Part shown: positions 9,024 through 16,856 of the stretch, one piece after another
Position numbering within the stretch: the first letter of the stretch is position 1
Layout of the letters: each line of letters opens with the position of its first letter
Origin: JAGBWK01 sp964544595
Lineage (GTDB): Bacteria; Bacteroidota; Bacteroidia; Bacteroidales; Muribaculaceae
Assembly (NCBI GenBank): GCA_964544595.1
Contig: CAZJBM010000005.1
Coordinates: 1 to 64,000, forward strand
Reading direction: 5' to 3'
DNA length: 64,000 bases
Translations under genes and position numbers: made by a program
The notes under the pieces: generated by a model
Seen by the model: only the letters and a program-made list of their open reading frames with translations
Database searches by the model: none
Told to the model about the DNA's origin: nothing

Positions 9024-9953
9024 ATGGCACTTTCATTCCCATTCAAGAACAGAGATAAGGAGGACGAGGACATCCCCAAAATAAAATTTGAGGAGGAGGT
9101 GCTTGCCCCCTACGGAGATATGCCCCCGGCCGATAGACCTCTCGAAGACGCATTAGCAGTAGCGGCAGATGCAATCGAGGCAGTTGAGAACGTGGAGGCT
9201 GAAAAGCCGGCCAAGATGGTGCTTCGCACCGATAACCTCGTGAAACGATATGGCAACCGCACGGTGGTAAATCATGTTTCAATCAACGTCACGCAAGGGG
9301 AGATCGTCGGCCTTTTAGGCCCCAACGGAGCCGGGAAAACCACCACATTCTACATGACAACCGGATTGGTGCAGCCCAATGAGGGACAGATTTTCCTCAA
9401 CGACCTAAATATCACCAATTACCCCGTATATAAACGCGCGCAAAACGGCATAGGCTATCTCGCGCAAGAGCCTTCGGTGTTCCGAAAAATGTCGGTAGAG
9501 GATAATATTCGCTCGGTGCTTCAGATGACGAAGCTCTCTAAGGCAGAGCAAAAAGATAAACTTGAAGAACTTATCAAGGATTTCAATCTCGCCAAAGTAC
9601 GCAAAAACCTCGGCGACCAGCTATCGGGTGGTGAACGGCGCCGTACGGAGATAGCCCGCTGCTTGGCCATCAGCCCTCACTTTATTATGCTCGACGAGCC
9701 TTTCGCCGGAGTTGACCCTATAGCTGTGGAGGAGATTCAAAATGTCGTTTACAGTCTTAAGAAGCGTAATATCGGTATTCTCATTACCGACCACAACGCT
9801 CCTGAAACCCTTTCGATCACCGACCGCGCTTACCTACTGACCGAGGGACAAATTCTCTTTCAGGGTACATCGGAAGAGCTTGCCGAAAACCCAATTGTAA
9901 GGGAGAAATATCTCGGACGAAACTTCCAATTCCATCGCAAACATTTCGACTAA
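9024..9953 (+). CDS. lptB: LPS export ABC transporter ATPase with N-terminal extension
   Basis: The C-terminal 245 residues are a typical LptB, the ATPase that powers LPS extraction by LptFG: Walker A GPNGAGKTTT, signature LSGGERRRTEIARCLA and Walker B LDEPFAGVDP. The frame adds an acidic, Ala-rich, low-complexity extension of about 64 residues before MVLRTDNLVKRYG. An internal ATG at 9216 would give a standard-length LptB, so the extension could be untranslated. The upstream start at 9024 is only 5 bp from udk and the frame stays open with ordinary codons, so I favour the long form. LptF/G/A/C are not in the window. Confidence 0.9.
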   Translation: MALSFPFKNRDKEDEDIPKIKFEEEVLAPYGDMPPADRPLEDALAVAADAIEAVENVEAEKPAKMVLRTDNLVKRYGNRTVVNHVSINVTQGEIVGLLGPNGAGKTTTFYMTTGLVQPNEGQIFLNDLNITNYPVYKRAQNGIGYLAQEPSVFRKMSVEDNIRSVLQMTKLSKAEQKDKLEELIKDFNLAKVRKNLGDQLSGGERRRTEIARCLAISPHFIMLDEPFAGVDPIAVEEIQNVVYSLKKRNIGILITDHNAPETLSITDRAYLLTEGQILFQGTSEELAENPIVREKYLGRNFQFHRKHFD

Positions 9954-9975
9954 TTGGTCATAACCCACATACATT

Positions 9976-10013
9976 AAGAAACGGCTGAAATTCAATCTTT
10001 TCAGCCGTTTCTT
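9976..10013. terminator. Bidirectional terminator between lptB and the GH28 gene
   Basis: A 15 bp perfect inverted repeat (AAGAAACGGCTGAAA / TTTCAGCCGTTTCTT) with an 8-nt loop sits between two convergent genes. The A- and T-rich flanks suit termination in both directions. Confidence 0.85.
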
Positions 10014-10038
10014 ATATGATAGAAATGATTAGCGGGTT

Positions 10039-11373
10039 TTATTTCTTGGTAACCGTAACGTTTTCCACCTTGCAGTTAGCTATGTTTGAAGTGTCGAATT
10101 CTCCTGTCGTGTCGAGAGCTGTGACATTTTCAAATGTGAAGTTCTCAAGGTCGAAGTAATTGTCTTTAGCCTCGCGGTAGAAGTCGCGCCAGCAGTCGAG
10201 GTCGGCGTTGCGGAAAGTGATGTTTGCCACTTTGGAGCGGGGCATCGGGTCGCGATCGCCTTTGTCGTAGAACTGTGTCCACTTCTGCACCTCAACGCCA
10301 TTTTTCACCTTACCTTTGGCGCCGTCAACGAGCACGTACATATATTTTTGGGGTGTGTCGGGGCGCATTTTGAAAAGCACCACGTGTGACGTTCCGTCAT
10401 ACTCACAGTTACGTAGTATCACGTTTTCCGCATCCCATGCCTCCGAGCCGAAGGTCACGCCGGCATTTGTTTTGCCAAATTTGCAATCCTCTACGAGAAT
10501 ACGGCGGCAGGGGCCGTTGCCGGGAATGGTGTCGACCCATGTGCCTTTACCACCTTTTACGCAAACCGCATCGTCGTTGACATTCATGTAGCAGCCTTTG
10601 ACGAGCACGTCGGAACACACATCGAGATCGATAGCATCGGTTGAGGGGCCTTTGGGATAGCCGTCGGTTGGAGCGTAAATGAAGTTGTCGAGATATTTCA
10701 CTCGATTGCAGTTATAAAGGTGGTTGGTCCAGAAGCCTGAGAATATTAGTTTCACCCCGCTAACGGTCACGTCGTCGGAATCGGCGATGTAGACAAGGCG
10801 AGGGCGAAGCGCTTCGAGATTGGTGCACTTCGGATTAACCTTGCGACGCAACCAAAATTCGTCGTAGAAGCGCAGACCGTTGCCGTCGATAGTGCCCGGG
10901 CCTGAAATAGTGAAGCCGTCGCAGTCGATAGCGTTAACGAGAGCGGCGAAATATTTTATCGTCTGGCCTTCGAGGCGAGTGTCGATAATCTCATAGTTGG
11001 TAATCGCATCTGAGCCTTTGAGTTTTCCCCCCTCGGCGATGTTGAGATGGGTTCCGGGCTTGAAGAAAAGCGAGCCTGAAAGGAATGTACCCTCAGGCAC
11101 TACTATAACACCGCCGCCATTGGCAGCAGCCTTGTCAATCACAGCCTGGATGGCTTCTGTCTGAATAAGGGTTGAGTCATTGGCTGTAACTCCGTAATCG
11201 GTTATGACGTATTTCGGGCCCAACTCGTCGACATTGACAGGAGCCGCATTGTAAAACCATTCGTCGATAACTGTGCCATCGGGCCACGTGGGCGCAACTT
11301 TAGGTGCTTTCTTTTTAGCAGCTACGGCAAGTCCGGGAATAACCAAAGCAAGAAGCAGATACTTAAATTTCAT
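10039..11373 (-). CDS. Secreted polygalacturonase (GH28)
   Basis: The 444-residue protein starts with a signal peptide (MKFKYLLLALVIPGLAVA) and folds as a right-handed beta-helix by family. GH28 landmarks are the STDAIDLDVC and NDDAVCVKGG segments carrying the catalytic Asp residues and a GVTFGSEAW segment further on. GH28 enzymes hydrolyse alpha-1,4-galacturonan or rhamnogalacturonan, from the inside or the end of the chain; I cannot tell which here. It stands alone between bidirectional terminators. Other pectin-active genes lie at 4-6.4 kb and 20.1-21.9 kb. Confidence 0.9.
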   Translation of the reverse strand: MKFKYLLLALVIPGLAVAAKKKAPKVAPTWPDGTVIDEWFYNAAPVNVDELGPKYVITDYGVTANDSTLIQTEAIQAVIDKAAANGGGVIVVPEGTFLSGSLFFKPGTHLNIAEGGKLKGSDAITNYEIIDTRLEGQTIKYFAALVNAIDCDGFTISGPGTIDGNGLRFYDEFWLRRKVNPKCTNLEALRPRLVYIADSDDVTVSGVKLIFSGFWTNHLYNCNRVKYLDNFIYAPTDGYPKGPSTDAIDLDVCSDVLVKGCYMNVNDDAVCVKGGKGTWVDTIPGNGPCRRILVEDCKFGKTNAGVTFGSEAWDAENVILRNCEYDGTSHVVLFKMRPDTPQKYMYVLVDGAKGKVKNGVEVQKWTQFYDKGDRDPMPRSKVANITFRNADLDCWRDFYREAKDNYFDLENFTFENVTALDTTGEFDTSNIANCKVENVTVTKK

Positions 11374-11421
11374 GGTAATTAGTGGATAATGATATGCGGT
11401 AGTTGATTTTATTTAGGGATT

Positions 11422-11480
11422 AAAAAAGTAGGGTTTACAAAAATCTAAGATTAACACAAATCAATTTGTAAACCCTACTT
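11422..11480 (-). terminator. Terminator of pgk
   Basis: A 16 bp perfect inverted repeat (arms 11426-11441 and 11465-11480, core AGTAGGGTTTACAAA) is followed on the minus strand by a run of T (bases 11422-11427). It lies downstream of pgk and upstream of the GH28 gene. Confidence 0.85.
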
Positions 11481-11533
11481 AACCAATTATCTAATCAGGA
11501 ATTAGATATATCGTTTTGTTAAGAAACAGTCTA

Positions 11534-12781
11534 TTAGCCTTTGACAGCAGCCACGCCGGGGAGCACTTTGCCCTCGATGGCTTCGAGAAGAGCGCCGCCG
11601 CCGGTAGAAACGTAGCTTACCTGATCGGCAAGACCGAACTTGTTTACGCAAGCAACCGAGTCGCCGCCACCGACGAGCGAGAAAGCGCCCTTGTCGGTAG
11701 CCTCAACGATTGCCTCAGCGATAGCGCGAGAGCCTGCAGCGAAGTTATCGAATTCAAACACGCCGGCGGGGCCATTCCAGAGGATAGTCTTCGCATCGAC
11801 GATAGCGTCGCGGAAAGCTTTGCGAGCCTCGGGGCCTGCGTCAACGCCTTCCCAGCCGTCGGGAATATCCATAACTGAAACGATCTGAGTGTTAGCGTCG
11901 TTCTTGAAATCATCAGCAGCAACGCAGTCGGTAGCAAGCACGAGGTTCACGCCTTTTTCTTTGGCTTTGGCAATGATGTCGAGGGCGAGCTGGAGTTTAT
12001 CGTTCTCGCAGATAGAGTTACCCACTTTGCCGCCCTGAGCCTTAGCGAAAGTGTAAGTCATGCCGCCGCAGAGGATAAGATTGTCGACCTTGTCCATGAG
12101 GTTCTCGATGATACCGATTTTGGTAGACACTTTCGAGCCACCCATTATAGCGGTGAACGGACGCTTGATATCGCTGAGGATATTGTCGACTGCCTTTACC
12201 TCTTTCTCCATGAGGTAGCCAAGCATCTTGTTGTCGGCATCGAAATAGTCGGCGATAACTGCAGTGGAAGCGTGTTTACGGTGAGCGGTGCCGAATGCGT
12301 CGTTAACATAAACGTCGGCGTATGAAGCGAGTTTTTTAGCGAATTCTTTCTGACGGGCCTTCATTTCTTTCTTGGCGTCGTCGTATGCGGGATCTTCTTT
12401 ATCGATACCTACGGGCTTGCCCTCCTCTTCGGGGTAGAAGCGGAGATTTTCGAGAAGGAGCACTTCGCCGGGCTTGAGACCAGCAGCGAGCTCGGAAGCG
12501 TTGGCGCAGTCGGGAGCGAACTTCACGTCGCGGCCGAGAGCCTTAACCACAGCGTCTTTGATTTGAGCGAGCGACATTTTGGGGTTAACTTTGCCTTTGG
12601 GCTTACCCATGTGGCTCATGATAATAAGCGAGCCGCCCTTTTCGAGGATAGCTTTAAGAGTGGGGAGCGCGCCGCGGATACGGGTGTCGTCGGTGATGTT
12701 ACCGTTTTCGTCCAATGGCACGTTGAAGTCAACGCGGACGATGGCTTTTTTGCCTTCGAAATTGTAGTTGTCGATATTCAT
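11534..12781 (-). CDS. pgk: Phosphoglycerate kinase
   Basis: This glycolytic enzyme converts 1,3-bisphosphoglycerate and ADP to 3-phosphoglycerate and ATP. The N-terminal KKAIVRVDFNVPLD signature, the IMSHMGKP substrate loop, the GGSKVSTKIG segment, LWNGPAGVFE and the C-terminal GGGDSVACV nucleotide-binding motif are all present over 415 residues, a normal length. It is monocistronic, with its own promoter and a strong terminator. Confidence 0.97.
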   Translation of the reverse strand: MNIDNYNFEGKKAIVRVDFNVPLDENGNITDDTRIRGALPTLKAILEKGGSLIIMSHMGKPKGKVNPKMSLAQIKDAVVKALGRDVKFAPDCANASELAAGLKPGEVLLLENLRFYPEEEGKPVGIDKEDPAYDDAKKEMKARQKEFAKKLASYADVYVNDAFGTAHRKHASTAVIADYFDADNKMLGYLMEKEVKAVDNILSDIKRPFTAIMGGSKVSTKIGIIENLMDKVDNLILCGGMTYTFAKAQGGKVGNSICENDKLQLALDIIAKAKEKGVNLVLATDCVAADDFKNDANTQIVSVMDIPDGWEGVDAGPEARKAFRDAIVDAKTILWNGPAGVFEFDNFAAGSRAIAEAIVEATDKGAFSLVGGGDSVACVNKFGLADQVSYVSTGGGALLEAIEGKVLPGVAAVKG

Positions 12782-12839
12782 TGTTCCTAAAAAAATTAAG
12801 AAATAATTGTTGTTGGGGTTGAGATTTTCTTATTGGTCA

Positions 12840-12847
12840 CAAATTTA
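12840..12847 (-). promoter_or_regulatory. Promoter -7 box for pgk
   Basis: TAAATTTG on the minus strand fits TAnnTTTG and is about 59 bp upstream of the pgk start, leaving a 5' leader of roughly 50 nt. Confidence 0.5.
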
Positions 12848-12888
12848 CAATAAAAAATGGGTTTAACGCGCACTTGAAGCGTTAAAAA

Positions 12889-13704
12889 TTACTTCATGAG
12901 CGCGGCCATCTGATCGGCGAGTTTCTTAGCCTCGCGGGCAGCCGCTTCGGCGAAGTCTTCGCCCGACGAGGCGTATATGACTCCGCGCGACGAGTTGACG
13001 AGCAACCCGCAATCGTCAATAAGCCCGCGCTTAGCCACCTCTTCCAGGCTTCCGCCCTGAGCGCCCACACCCGGCACGAGGAGAAACGAGCGGGGAGTGA
13101 TACGCCTGATCTCATCAAACATCTCGGCCTGGGTGGCTCCGCACACAAACATCAGCTCATCGGGCGACGCCCAAGTCTGAGCCTTAGTCATGACGGACTC
13201 AAAGAGGGGAGTGCCCTCCTCGTTTTTGATGTGCTGAAAGTCGAGACTGCCTTTATTGGAAGTGAGGGCGAGAAGGATGACCCATTTGCCCTCATAGCCG
13301 AGAAATGGAGTCACGCTATCCTCTCCCATGTAGGGAGCGACAGTGACGGCATCAACTCCGAGGCCCTCGAACAGCGCTTTGGCATACATTTTCGAGGTAT
13401 TGCCGATGTCACCTCGCTTAGCGTCGGCGATAATGAATTGGTCGGGATAGTTTTCACGGAGATATTTAACGGTTTTCTCGAGCGCTATCCAACCATCAAC
13501 GCCGTAGGTTTCGTAAAAAGCGAGGTTGGGTTTATAGGCCACGCAATAGGGCGCGGTGGCGTCGATGATAGCTTTATTGAATTTAAAGATTGCATCCTCG
13601 TCGCCTTTAAGATGCTCCGGGATTTTATTCAGGTCAACATCGAGACCGACGCAAAGAAACGATCCCTTGCGGCGTATGTTGTCAACTAATTGTTTGCGGT
13701 TCAT
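12889..13704 (-). CDS. pyrF: Orotidine 5'-phosphate decarboxylase (long type)
   Basis: The enzyme catalyses the last step of UMP synthesis. The 271-residue length and motifs FLCVGLDVDL near the N-terminus and DAKRGDIGNTSKMY with the catalytic Lys/Asp array identify the longer PyrF subfamily found in Bacteroidetes and Actinobacteria. The C-terminal VPGVGAQGG phosphate-binding segment is intact. It starts 15 bp after the prfA stop, so the two form one leftward transcription unit. Confidence 0.96.
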   Translation of the reverse strand: MNRKQLVDNIRRKGSFLCVGLDVDLNKIPEHLKGDEDAIFKFNKAIIDATAPYCVAYKPNLAFYETYGVDGWIALEKTVKYLRENYPDQFIIADAKRGDIGNTSKMYAKALFEGLGVDAVTVAPYMGEDSVTPFLGYEGKWVILLALTSNKGSLDFQHIKNEEGTPLFESVMTKAQTWASPDELMFVCGATQAEMFDEIRRITPRSFLLVPGVGAQGGSLEEVAKRGLIDDCGLLVNSSRGVIYASSGEDFAEAAAREAKKLADQMAALMK

Positions 13705-13719
13705 ATTGTGAAATGTGTT

Positions 13720-14829
13720 TTAGAGTTCTGACTCTTTAAGTTTTTCGGCATTCTCGGCTATAATCAGCTGGTCGATCACATCCTGAATATCGCCTCCCAT
13801 AAAGCCTTGAAGATTATATATGGTATAGTTAATACGATGATCGGTGATACGTCCTTGCGGGTAATTGTAGGTGCGGATTTTAGCGGATCGGTCGCCGGTA
13901 GAAACCATCGTTTTGCGTCGCGAGGCAATATCGTCGATATACTTCTGATGCTCCTTATCGTAGATAAAAGTACGCAATCGGCTGAGAGCGCGCTCTTTGT
14001 TCTTAGGCTGGTCGCGGGTCTCGGTGCACTCGATCAGTATTTCCTCTGTTTCGCCGGTGTTAGGGTTCTTCCACATATAGCGAAGACGCACACCCGACTC
14101 TACCTTATTGACGTTCTGACCACCAGCGCCGCCCGATCGGAATGTGTCCCACTTGATTTCGCCCTCGTTGATTTCAACATCGAAGGCCTCGGCCTCGGGG
14201 AGTACCGCGACAGTCGCGGCCGATGTGTGCACTCGGCCCTGAGTTTCAGTAGCCGGCACGCGCTGCACGCGATGAACGCCGCTCTCATATTTAAGAGTGC
14301 CATAGACGTTGTCGCCGGTAACAGCGAAAACTATTTCCTTATATCCTCCGGCAGCTCCCTCAGAGAAGCTCGATATGGCAACGTTCCATCCCTTCGATTC
14401 GCAGTATTTGACATACATCTTGAAAAGGTCGCCGGCAAAAATCGCCGCTTCGTCGCCGCCGGTGCCGCCTCTGATTTCCACAATAGCGTTTTTGCTATCC
14501 TCGGGATCGGCCGGAATGAGCAGCAGCTTGATTTCTTCCTCCACGCGGGGAATTTCCTCAGTGGCCGAGTCGAGCTGCTCCTTTGCCATAGCTTTCATAT
14601 CGGGGTCAGACTCGTTGGCAATCAAATCTTTGGCTTCGGCAACATTGGCGAGCAACTCACGATAATGATTGGTGGTCTGAGTGAGTTTTTCGAGGTCTTT
14701 ATATTCTTTTGTAAGCTTGACATATCGCTTCATATCGGCTATCACCGAAGGGTCGGTAATCAAGGTGCTAACCTCAGCGAAGCGCGCGTCGATGCCATCA
14801 AGCCTTGATAATAATGAATTTTCCGTCAT
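13720..14829 (-). CDS. prfA: Peptide chain release factor 1
   Basis: RF1 recognises UAA/UAG and triggers peptide release. The GGQ catalytic motif (SGGAGGQNVNKV) and the codon-recognition region containing the RF1 PxT-type tripeptide (VPATETQGRVH) are present. The frame can be read from an upstream ATG at 14886, but the homologous N-terminus (MTENSLLSRLDGIDARF) begins at 14829, giving about 369 residues, close to the family length. It is co-transcribed with pyrF. Confidence 0.95.
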   Translation of the reverse strand: MTENSLLSRLDGIDARFAEVSTLITDPSVIADMKRYVKLTKEYKDLEKLTQTTNHYRELLANVAEAKDLIANESDPDMKAMAKEQLDSATEEIPRVEEEIKLLLIPADPEDSKNAIVEIRGGTGGDEAAIFAGDLFKMYVKYCESKGWNVAISSFSEGAAGGYKEIVFAVTGDNVYGTLKYESGVHRVQRVPATETQGRVHTSAATVAVLPEAEAFDVEINEGEIKWDTFRSGGAGGQNVNKVESGVRLRYMWKNPNTGETEEILIECTETRDQPKNKERALSRLRTFIYDKEHQKYIDDIASRRKTMVSTGDRSAKIRTYNYPQGRITDHRINYTIYNLQGFMGGDIQDVIDQLIIAENAEKLKESEL

Positions 14830-14891
14830 ATAACAGGGTTTCGATTTCAGCGCGAATTTACCACATATTTCGGTAATTCGCAACAATTTGC

Positions 14892-14899
14892 TAACTTTG
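14892..14899 (+). promoter_or_regulatory. Promoter -7 box for the kinase-RapZ gene
   Basis: TAACTTTG matches TAnnTTTG and lies 16 bp before the ATG at 14916, implying a very short leader. Confidence 0.5.
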
Positions 14900-14915
14900 C
14901 GGCAAACGAATATCC

Positions 14916-16316
14916 ATGGAAATTCTCAAGAAATTATATACCGAGCTTACAGGCTCTTTCCCCGCGACTATCGAGGCAATAACCGGATCGGGGTCAAACC
15001 GCAGATACTTCAAGCTCACGGGGCCGATTACGGTAATAGGGACCATAGGGGAGGACACCCGCGAAAACCATACGTTTATCAACCTCGCCCGCCATTTTCG
15101 CGAAAGGGGGATAAACGTGCCTGAAGTGCTTGCCGTAGCAGATGACTATACGGCATATCTGCAAGAATATGTCAGTGACACGCAGCTGCTTGATGTGATA
15201 AAATCAGAAAATCCGCTCACAGAAGAATTGGTTGAAAAGACGATCAGGACACTTCCGAAAATTCAATACGCGGGAGCCGACGGGCTTGATTTTGACAAAT
15301 GCTGCCATGAATCGGCGTTCGATGCCCGACTTGTCAACTGGGATCTCAATTATTTCAAATACTGCCTTCTCAAAATCAGCGGCGTGAAATTTGATGAGGC
15401 TCTACTGCAAAACGATTTCGACAGACTCGCTGAGAATTTGCTTTACGACGATTTCTCCACCTTCATGTATCGCGATTTCCAGTCGCGCAACGTGATGCTC
15501 AAAAACGGCACAGAGCCATACTTCATTGATTTTCAAGGAGGTCGGAAAGGGCCTGCGGAGTACGACGTGGCCTCATTTCTTTGGCAGGCAAAAGCTGGCT
15601 TCTCGCCTGAATTCCGCACTCGCATGATTGACGCATATCTCGACGCCGCCTCTGAATTCGCGACAATCGACAGCGATGAGTTCCATTCTCGAATAAAGAC
15701 TTTCGCTCTCTTCAGGATGCTTCAAGTGCTTGGCGCATACGGATTCCGAGGATTGCACGAACGTAAACAGCATTTTATCGAAAGTATTCCCGCGGCACTG
15801 AAAAATGCCGCAGAGCTAATCGAGGCCAACGATTATCCTGAATTGGCAAAAGTGATTTCGGCTCTCTGCGAGAAATATCCATGCGCGCAGAGCAAGCGCA
15901 ACCGACTGCTTGTGACCGTTGGCAGTTTCTCCTATAAAAAGGGGATACCGCAAGACGACAGCGGCAATGGGGGGGGATTTGTTTTTGATTGCCGCGGTAT
16001 GCACAACCCTGGCCGATATGAGCAATATAAACGACTGACCGGCCGCGACCTACCCGTAATCGAATTTCTTGAGGAAAGGGGGGAGGTTCAACCGTTTTTG
16101 GATGCTTGCCACAAACTTGTCGATCATTCGGTCGAGACATATTTGCGACGCGGTTTCACAAGCCTTACGTGTTGGTTTGGCTGCACTGGCGGCCAACACC
16201 GATCGGTGTACTGCGCTGAGCATCTTGCCGCACACATAGCCGAAAAGTTCCCCGCCGCCGACATCCTACTTCACCACCGCGAGCAGTCAATCACCGAGCA
16301 CCTCAATCACCGCTAA
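14916..16316 (+). CDS. Amino-sugar/aminoglycoside-type kinase (AmgK-like) fused to a RapZ C-terminal domain
   Basis: Residues 1-320 have the APH kinase fold, with a Brenner-type catalytic loop RDFQSRNV (D187, N192) and a metal-binding D205 in IDFQGG. From about 331 there is a RapZ C-terminal domain: TVGSFSYKKG, FDCRGMHNPGRYE and the phosphate-binding FGCTGGQHRSV. AmgK phosphorylates MurNAc/GlcNAc at C1 for MurU; RapZ-C binds glucosamine-6-phosphate in Enterobacteria. The fusion therefore joins an amino-sugar kinase to an amino-sugar-phosphate sensor. A MurU-like gene lies 5.6 kb downstream. A run of eight G (15969-15976) inside the RapZ part is a potential slippage site. The substrate is inferred, not shown. 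Confidence 0.82.
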   Translation: MEILKKLYTELTGSFPATIEAITGSGSNRRYFKLTGPITVIGTIGEDTRENHTFINLARHFRERGINVPEVLAVADDYTAYLQEYVSDTQLLDVIKSENPLTEELVEKTIRTLPKIQYAGADGLDFDKCCHESAFDARLVNWDLNYFKYCLLKISGVKFDEALLQNDFDRLAENLLYDDFSTFMYRDFQSRNVMLKNGTEPYFIDFQGGRKGPAEYDVASFLWQAKAGFSPEFRTRMIDAYLDAASEFATIDSDEFHSRIKTFALFRMLQVLGAYGFRGLHERKQHFIESIPAALKNAAELIEANDYPELAKVISALCEKYPCAQSKRNRLLVTVGSFSYKKGIPQDDSGNGGGFVFDCRGMHNPGRYEQYKRLTGRDLPVIEFLEERGEVQPFLDACHKLVDHSVETYLRRGFTSLTCWFGCTGGQHRSVYCAEHLAAHIAEKFPAADILLHHREQSITEHLNHR

Positions 16317-16331
16317 ACTATAATCAACTAC

Positions 16332-16355
16332 GAGCCTGTCAAAAAATTAATGTTA
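16332..16355 (+). repeat. Solo IS-like end
   Basis: GAGCCTGTC followed by an A-rich stretch and TGTTAA resembles the terminal repeat of the relic at 23548-24074 (same first nine bases, same TGTTAA at the same distance). No partner end was found nearby. Confidence 0.4.
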
Positions 16356-16402
16356 AGATAGGCACTGATATACAGCAACATCGGCAACTTGTTGCGGATA
16401 GA

Positions 16403-16436
16403 TTGTTGCAAATTGGATTTTTAATTAGTAATTTTG
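16403..16436 (+). promoter_or_regulatory. Promoter for the putative RNA at 16.4-16.8 kb
   Basis: TTG (16406-16408), 20 bp, then TAATTTTG (16429-16436) fits the Bacteroidetes -33/-7 pattern. The predicted start is near 16443. Confidence 0.55.
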
Positions 16437-16442
16437 CAGTCA

Positions 16443-16757
16443 CAGACCGCTTTGCAGAGACCCGGTCACGGGACGCTGCGGGCGGGCATGAAATAATATA
16501 AGAAATGCGTTTACTTGACGCTCCTTCTTGACAATTGGAAACTTCGCAACTTTCTCAGGTTAGTCAAGAGTGAAGCAAACGGTAGATGCCTTTTGTGGAT
16601 ATGTATATCTATTCCTAATCCTATGCGCGAGCATGGGGTTAGGGTATGTTACATATTCTGCGTGAGGTCTCTGCGTTTGCTCGTTCAACTAACCGGGCAT
16701 TGCGAAGGCCTCCAATTGTGGAACGAGTAAACAGTTATGGCTCTCACGCATTTTTTA
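16443..16757 (+). ncRNA. Putative structured noncoding RNA (about 315 nt)
   Basis: The stretch lacks a convincing protein frame but has strong folding signals. A 13 bp stem with two G-U pairs closes a GCGA tetraloop (16614-16643), and outer TATGTA/TACATA pairing may extend it. A 3' stem-loop is built from TGCGTGAG/CTCACGCA (16659-16666 with 16743-16750) and GTTTGCTCGTTC/GAACGAGTAAAC (16675-16686 with 16721-16732), followed at once by six T, as in an intrinsic terminator. An upstream CCCG-GTCA-CGGG hairpin is also present. It does not match tmRNA, RNase P or SRP RNA motifs I know. It may be a 6S-like or regulatory RNA, or a long leader of the downstream cassette. Confidence 0.5.
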
Positions 16758-16856
16758 TACCTAACTAATACATAGATAAACTGAGCCGAACCACAATAAT
16801 TAATCAGCTCCCTGCAGACTGATATGGGAATAATCTAACCAATCAATATATATCGA

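Noticed and set aside
13807..14808. 333-residue antisense frame over prfA
   Set aside because: It mirrors prfA; the sense strand holds all RF1 motifs.
16515..16730. 71-residue open frame in the 16.3-16.9 kb gap
   Set aside because: It has no recognisable domain, covers strong stem-loops of the putative RNA and has an odd Cys/Arg/Leu composition.
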